Origin: Clostridium aminobutyricum
GTDB lineage: Bacteria > Bacillota > Clostridia > Peptostreptococcales > Anaerovoracaceae
Assembly (NCBI RefSeq): GCF_017255415.1
Contig: NZ_JAFJZZ010000001.1
Coordinates: 186,001-250,000 of the forward strand
Direction of reading: 5' to 3'
DNA: 64,000 bases
Shown one piece after another: positions 61,569-64,000 of this stretch (positions within the stretch are counted from its first letter, which is position 1; the number at the start of each line of letters is the position of its first letter). A program made the position numbers and the translations under genes. A model generated the notes under the pieces. The model searched no databases and was not told the DNA's origin. It worked only from the letters and a program-made list of their open reading frames with translations.

Positions 61569-62526
61569 GACGGATGTTTTAAAAAATAAATTTACAAAGA
61601 AAATAGAAGAAATTATTGATTATGATCGTCCCAACGATCCGGTCAGTCTCCAATTCTTAACCGATATCGAGAAAGAATCAATCATTCTCAAGGAAGAAAT
61701 AAGTGATCCGATAGGGGATGATCGATGCTCAAAAATTAAAGGAATCATTCATCGATACCCGGACCGGGTGCTCCTGATTCCAAAAGGCGATTGCCTGGTA
61801 ACTTGCCGGTTTTGCTTTAGAAAATGGAAACTTCCTCATGAGAAGACAGAGTTAACATATGAAGAGCTGGAAGGAGCTTTGGATTACATTCGATCGGATC
61901 CGCAAATATGGGAAGTGGTCCTTTCCGGAGGTGAACCTTTAGCCACCAGTGAAGAAAAATTAGAGTATATTTTCAAGCAATTAAATAATATCCCACATAT
62001 CGGCGTGATACGGATTCATACCAGATTGCCGATAGTCGCTCCGGAACTTGTAACAGAAAAGACCATCAAAATATTAAAAAAGAATAAGCCGGTATTTATT
62101 GTTATCCATTGCAATAATGAGAAAGAAATAACGGATGACGTTAAAAAATGTTGTGATCTATTTGTAGATTCCGGCATTCCATTATTAAGCCAAACCGCAT
62201 TATTAAAGGGGGTAAACAGTGAGGCTGAAGATTTGGAGGCGCTTTTCAGAAAGCTCATAACTATAAGGGTAAAGCCTTACTATTTGCATCATTGTGACTT
62301 AGTGGAAGGTACCGGACATTTTAGAACTACCATAAAAGAAGGACAGGCACTCATGAGAAAACTAAGAGGAAATGTCTCCGGTATTTGTCAGCCTACCTAT
62401 GTTTTGGATATTCCGAATGGGTACGGGAAGGTCCCTATCGGACCTGACTATGTCTCATTTGACGCAAATGAGCTTATTACAGTTATGGACTATGCGGGAA
62501 CTCAACATCAGTATCCTCCACAATAG
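61558..62526 (+). CDS. Short lysine-2,3-aminomutase-family (KamA/EpmB-like) radical SAM enzyme
   Basis: A radical SAM and PLP enzyme that shifts an amino group from carbon 2 to carbon 3. The 322-residue length resembles EpmB (about 340) more than clostridial KamA (about 416). The cluster motif is CLVTCRFCFRKW. HCDLVEGTGHFRT and YVLDIPNGYGKVPI keep the two Asp residues that bind the lysine side-chain amine in KamA and the PLP-binding Lys, so L-lysine or a peptidyl lysine is the probable substrate. EpmB modifies elongation factor P, but no epmA is visible. The ATG overlaps the upstream gene by 11 bases and follows AAGGGGG. The operon ends in a strong terminator. Confidence 0.9.
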   Translation: MNNKTDVLKNKFTKKIEEIIDYDRPNDPVSLQFLTDIEKESIILKEEISDPIGDDRCSKIKGIIHRYPDRVLLIPKGDCLVTCRFCFRKWKLPHEKTELTYEELEGALDYIRSDPQIWEVVLSGGEPLATSEEKLEYIFKQLNNIPHIGVIRIHTRLPIVAPELVTEKTIKILKKNKPVFIVIHCNNEKEITDDVKKCCDLFVDSGIPLLSQTALLKGVNSEAEDLEALFRKLITIRVKPYYLHHCDLVEGTGHFRTTIKEGQALMRKLRGNVSGICQPTYVLDIPNGYGKVPIGPDYVSFDANELITVMDYAGTQHQYPPQ

Positions 62527-62556
62527 AAGAATAGATTCTACATAATGAGATCATCA

Positions 62557-62598
62557 GTGAAGACTGCCGGCATAACAGAGCCGGCAGTCTTCACTTTT
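62557..62598 (+). terminator. Terminator of the lysO-radical SAM operon
   Basis: A 15-bp perfect stem (GTGAAGACTGCCGGC with its complement at 62580-62594) and a short T run. Confidence 0.9.
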
Positions 62599-62754
62599 AG
62601 AAACTAAATATCCTAGAACGTATTGTCATGCATTTTTAATGAGTATATAATAAAAAATGGTTTGATTTGCGATTTAATATAATAAATGGCTTGTACGAAT
62701 ATAGTTTAACTAGAATGAAAATCAGAAATGAAAAGGTAAAGCGAGGTATTAACA

Positions 62755-63894
62755 ATGATTTTTGAACTGAATCCACAGCAGCAGAAATTGCAGGCCCAAT
62801 TTAGGGAATTTGCGCAGCAGGAAGTGGCTCCGATTGCGGCTGAAATTGATGAAAATGCAAGATTTCCGAGGGAAACTATTGAAAAAATCGGACAGTTAGG
62901 CTGGATGAGTCTCCCGTTTCCCAAAGAGTATGGCGGATATGGAGCAGATTATGTTTCCTATGCGATCATGATTGAAGAATTATCAAAGGCTTGCGCATCT
63001 ACCGGTGTTATTGTTCAAACGCATCATGGCCTATGTACTTGGCCGATCCTTACGTACGGAACAGAAGAACAGAAAAAGAAATACTTACCGCCGCTCATGA
63101 AAGGCGAGAAGATTGGAGCATTTGGCTTAACAGAACCGAATGCAGGCACGGACGCAGCAGGGCAGGAAACGATAGCAGAAGATAAAGGCGATCATTGGCT
63201 GTTAAACGGACAAAAGAAGTTTATTTCCAATTCAGGCGTAGCAGGGACTTATGTGATTATGGCGATGACGGATAAATCCAAAGGAACAAAAGGCATCAGC
63301 GCATTTATCGTAGAAGACACGTTTCAGGGATTCAGAGTCGGGAAATCCGAAAGAAAAATGGGAATTAAAGGTTCGGTGGCAAGAGAATTGTTTTTTGAAG
63401 ACTGCATCGTACCAAAGGAAAATTTATTGGGAAAACTCGGACAGGGCTTTAAGGTTGCAATGACGTCTCTGGATGTCGGACGAATCGGAATCGCTTCTCA
63501 GGCACTTGGTATTGCACAGGGCGCCTTGGATGTCACCTTGGACTATGTAAAAAACAGAAAACAGTTTGGCAAAGCAATTGCAGAATTTCAGGGACCTGCG
63601 TTTGAACTGGCACAGATGAGAACGAGAATTGATGCAGCAAGATTTTTAGTATATAACGCTGCTTATAGAAGAGAAACCGGAAAACCGAGCACTGTCGAAG
63701 CAGCTCAAGCAAAATATTTTGCATCTGAGACAGCCATGTATGTAACCACAAAAGCGGTTCAGCTGCATGGCGGATATGGATATCTTCAGGACTACCCGGT
63801 AGAACGGATGATGAGAGATGCTAAAATAACCGAAATCTATGAAGGTACCAGTGAAGTTATGAAGATGGTTATTTCCGGATCCATGATCCGATAA
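62755..63894 (+). CDS. Acyl-CoA dehydrogenase, butyryl-CoA dehydrogenase-like
   Basis: An FAD enzyme of 379 residues that interconverts acyl-CoA and enoyl-CoA. Typical segments: PFPKEYGGYGADYVSYAIMIEELSK, FGLTEPNAGTDAAGQ, KMGIKGSVARELFFEDC, RKQFGKAIAEFQGPAFELAQM, and LHGGYGYLQDYPVERMMRDAKITEIYEGTSEVMKM with the catalytic Glu in IYEGTSE. This most resembles short-chain (Bcd-type) enzymes. No etfAB, crotonase or thiolase genes are adjacent, so a central butyrate role is not proven. GCGAGG lies before the ATG. pyrE begins 23 bases after the stop. Confidence 0.94.
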   Translation: MIFELNPQQQKLQAQFREFAQQEVAPIAAEIDENARFPRETIEKIGQLGWMSLPFPKEYGGYGADYVSYAIMIEELSKACASTGVIVQTHHGLCTWPILTYGTEEQKKKYLPPLMKGEKIGAFGLTEPNAGTDAAGQETIAEDKGDHWLLNGQKKFISNSGVAGTYVIMAMTDKSKGTKGISAFIVEDTFQGFRVGKSERKMGIKGSVARELFFEDCIVPKENLLGKLGQGFKVAMTSLDVGRIGIASQALGIAQGALDVTLDYVKNRKQFGKAIAEFQGPAFELAQMRTRIDAARFLVYNAAYRRETGKPSTVEAAQAKYFASETAMYVTTKAVQLHGGYGYLQDYPVERMMRDAKITEIYEGTSEVMKMVISGSMIR

Positions 63895-63916
63895 AAGAAT
63901 ACAAACAAGGAGAGAG

Positions 63917-64000
63917 ATGATGAGCTATAAGGAATACTTTATTGAATTTATGGTGAGATCGGGCGTATTAACGTTTGGTGATTTCACGACAAAAAGCGGA
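63917..64000 (+). CDS. pyrE: Orotate phosphoribosyltransferase, start only (runs off right edge)
   Basis: The first 28 codons of pyrE. The residues SYKEYFIEFMVRSG and GVLTFGDFTTKSG match the clostridial PyrE start, in which the enzyme joins orotate to PRPP to form orotidine monophosphate. ATG ATG follows AAGGAGAGAG; either may be used. The gene is cut by the window end. In many Clostridia pyrE follows pyrD directly. Here it is 14.4 kb away, behind the acyl-CoA dehydrogenase gene. Confidence 0.85.
   Translation, partial: MMSYKEYFIEFMVRSGVLTFGDFTTKSG

Noticed and set aside
1-64000. tRNA, rRNA, CRISPR array, insertion sequence, prophage or integrase
   Set aside because: None was recognised on either strand. 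The holin-like gene belongs with the sigma gene and is not accompanied by phage genes.

Overview
The window reads as chromosome from a low-GC, endospore-forming anaerobe of the Clostridia. The evidence is spoIVA behind a sigma-E-type promoter, a spoVAF/GerA-type germination gene behind a sigma-G-type promoter, a SpoVB-family flippase, a type 1B dihydroorotate dehydrogenase with PyrK, a butyryl-CoA-dehydrogenase-like gene, an agr quorum-sensing locus and siroheme-dependent haem genes (ahb/nirJ type). I cannot fix the genus. I saw no rRNA, tRNA, CRISPR array, insertion sequence or prophage.

Layout. 0-4.3 kb: end of miaB, spoIVA, an unknown two-repeat protein, and a homoserine-dehydrogenase-like gene on the minus strand. 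4.5-11.5 kb: secreted SGNH/sialate-esterase-like protein, MFS exporter, DUF6506-like protein, cardiolipin synthase, glyA, M50 protease. 11.5-19.2 kb: LysM protein, clpB behind a perfect CIRCE element, GGDEF-EAL protein, DEAD-box helicase, flavin-binding protein. 19.5-22.7 kb: a four-gene ahb operon. 22.9-25.7 kb: agrB-agrD facing agrA-agrC. 25.8-30.8 kb: dinB, universal stress protein, DUF308 protein, SulP transporter, metallophosphoesterase. 31.1-38.3 kb: an orphan eutS-eutP pair, two overlapping flavoproteins, a secreted GH26-like enzyme, gpmI. 38.6-43.8 kb: flippase and addA. 43.86-49.53 kb: the pyrimidine operon pyrB-I-C-F-K-D, with its own promoter and a leader peptide plus terminator resembling enterobacterial pyrBI attenuation.

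49.6-62.6 kb is accessory in character and separates pyrD from pyrE, whose start is at the right edge behind an acyl-CoA dehydrogenase gene. Its first part (49.6-55.7 kb) holds two sigma-factor modules. An ECF sigma/anti-sigma pair lies between two secreted-protein genes that share TGAAAC-N16-AGTCTT upstream. A UviA/TcdR/BotR-like sigma factor overlaps a UviB/BhlA holin-like gene, and TTTACA-N16/17-GTTTTT lies upstream of that sigma gene and of two unknown, signal-less proteins whose leaders are near-identical. I read the second module as a possible sigma-controlled, holin-released effector system. The second part (58.1-62.5 kb) holds an atypical LytTR regulator divergent from a LysO-like exporter, a B12-binding radical SAM enzyme and a short lysine-2,3-aminomutase-like enzyme, which look like an undescribed lysine-related pathway.

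Many genes end in clear intrinsic terminators, several of them bidirectional between convergent genes. Where the first ATG lacks a ribosome-binding site I moved the start to a codon that has one, and the entry says so.
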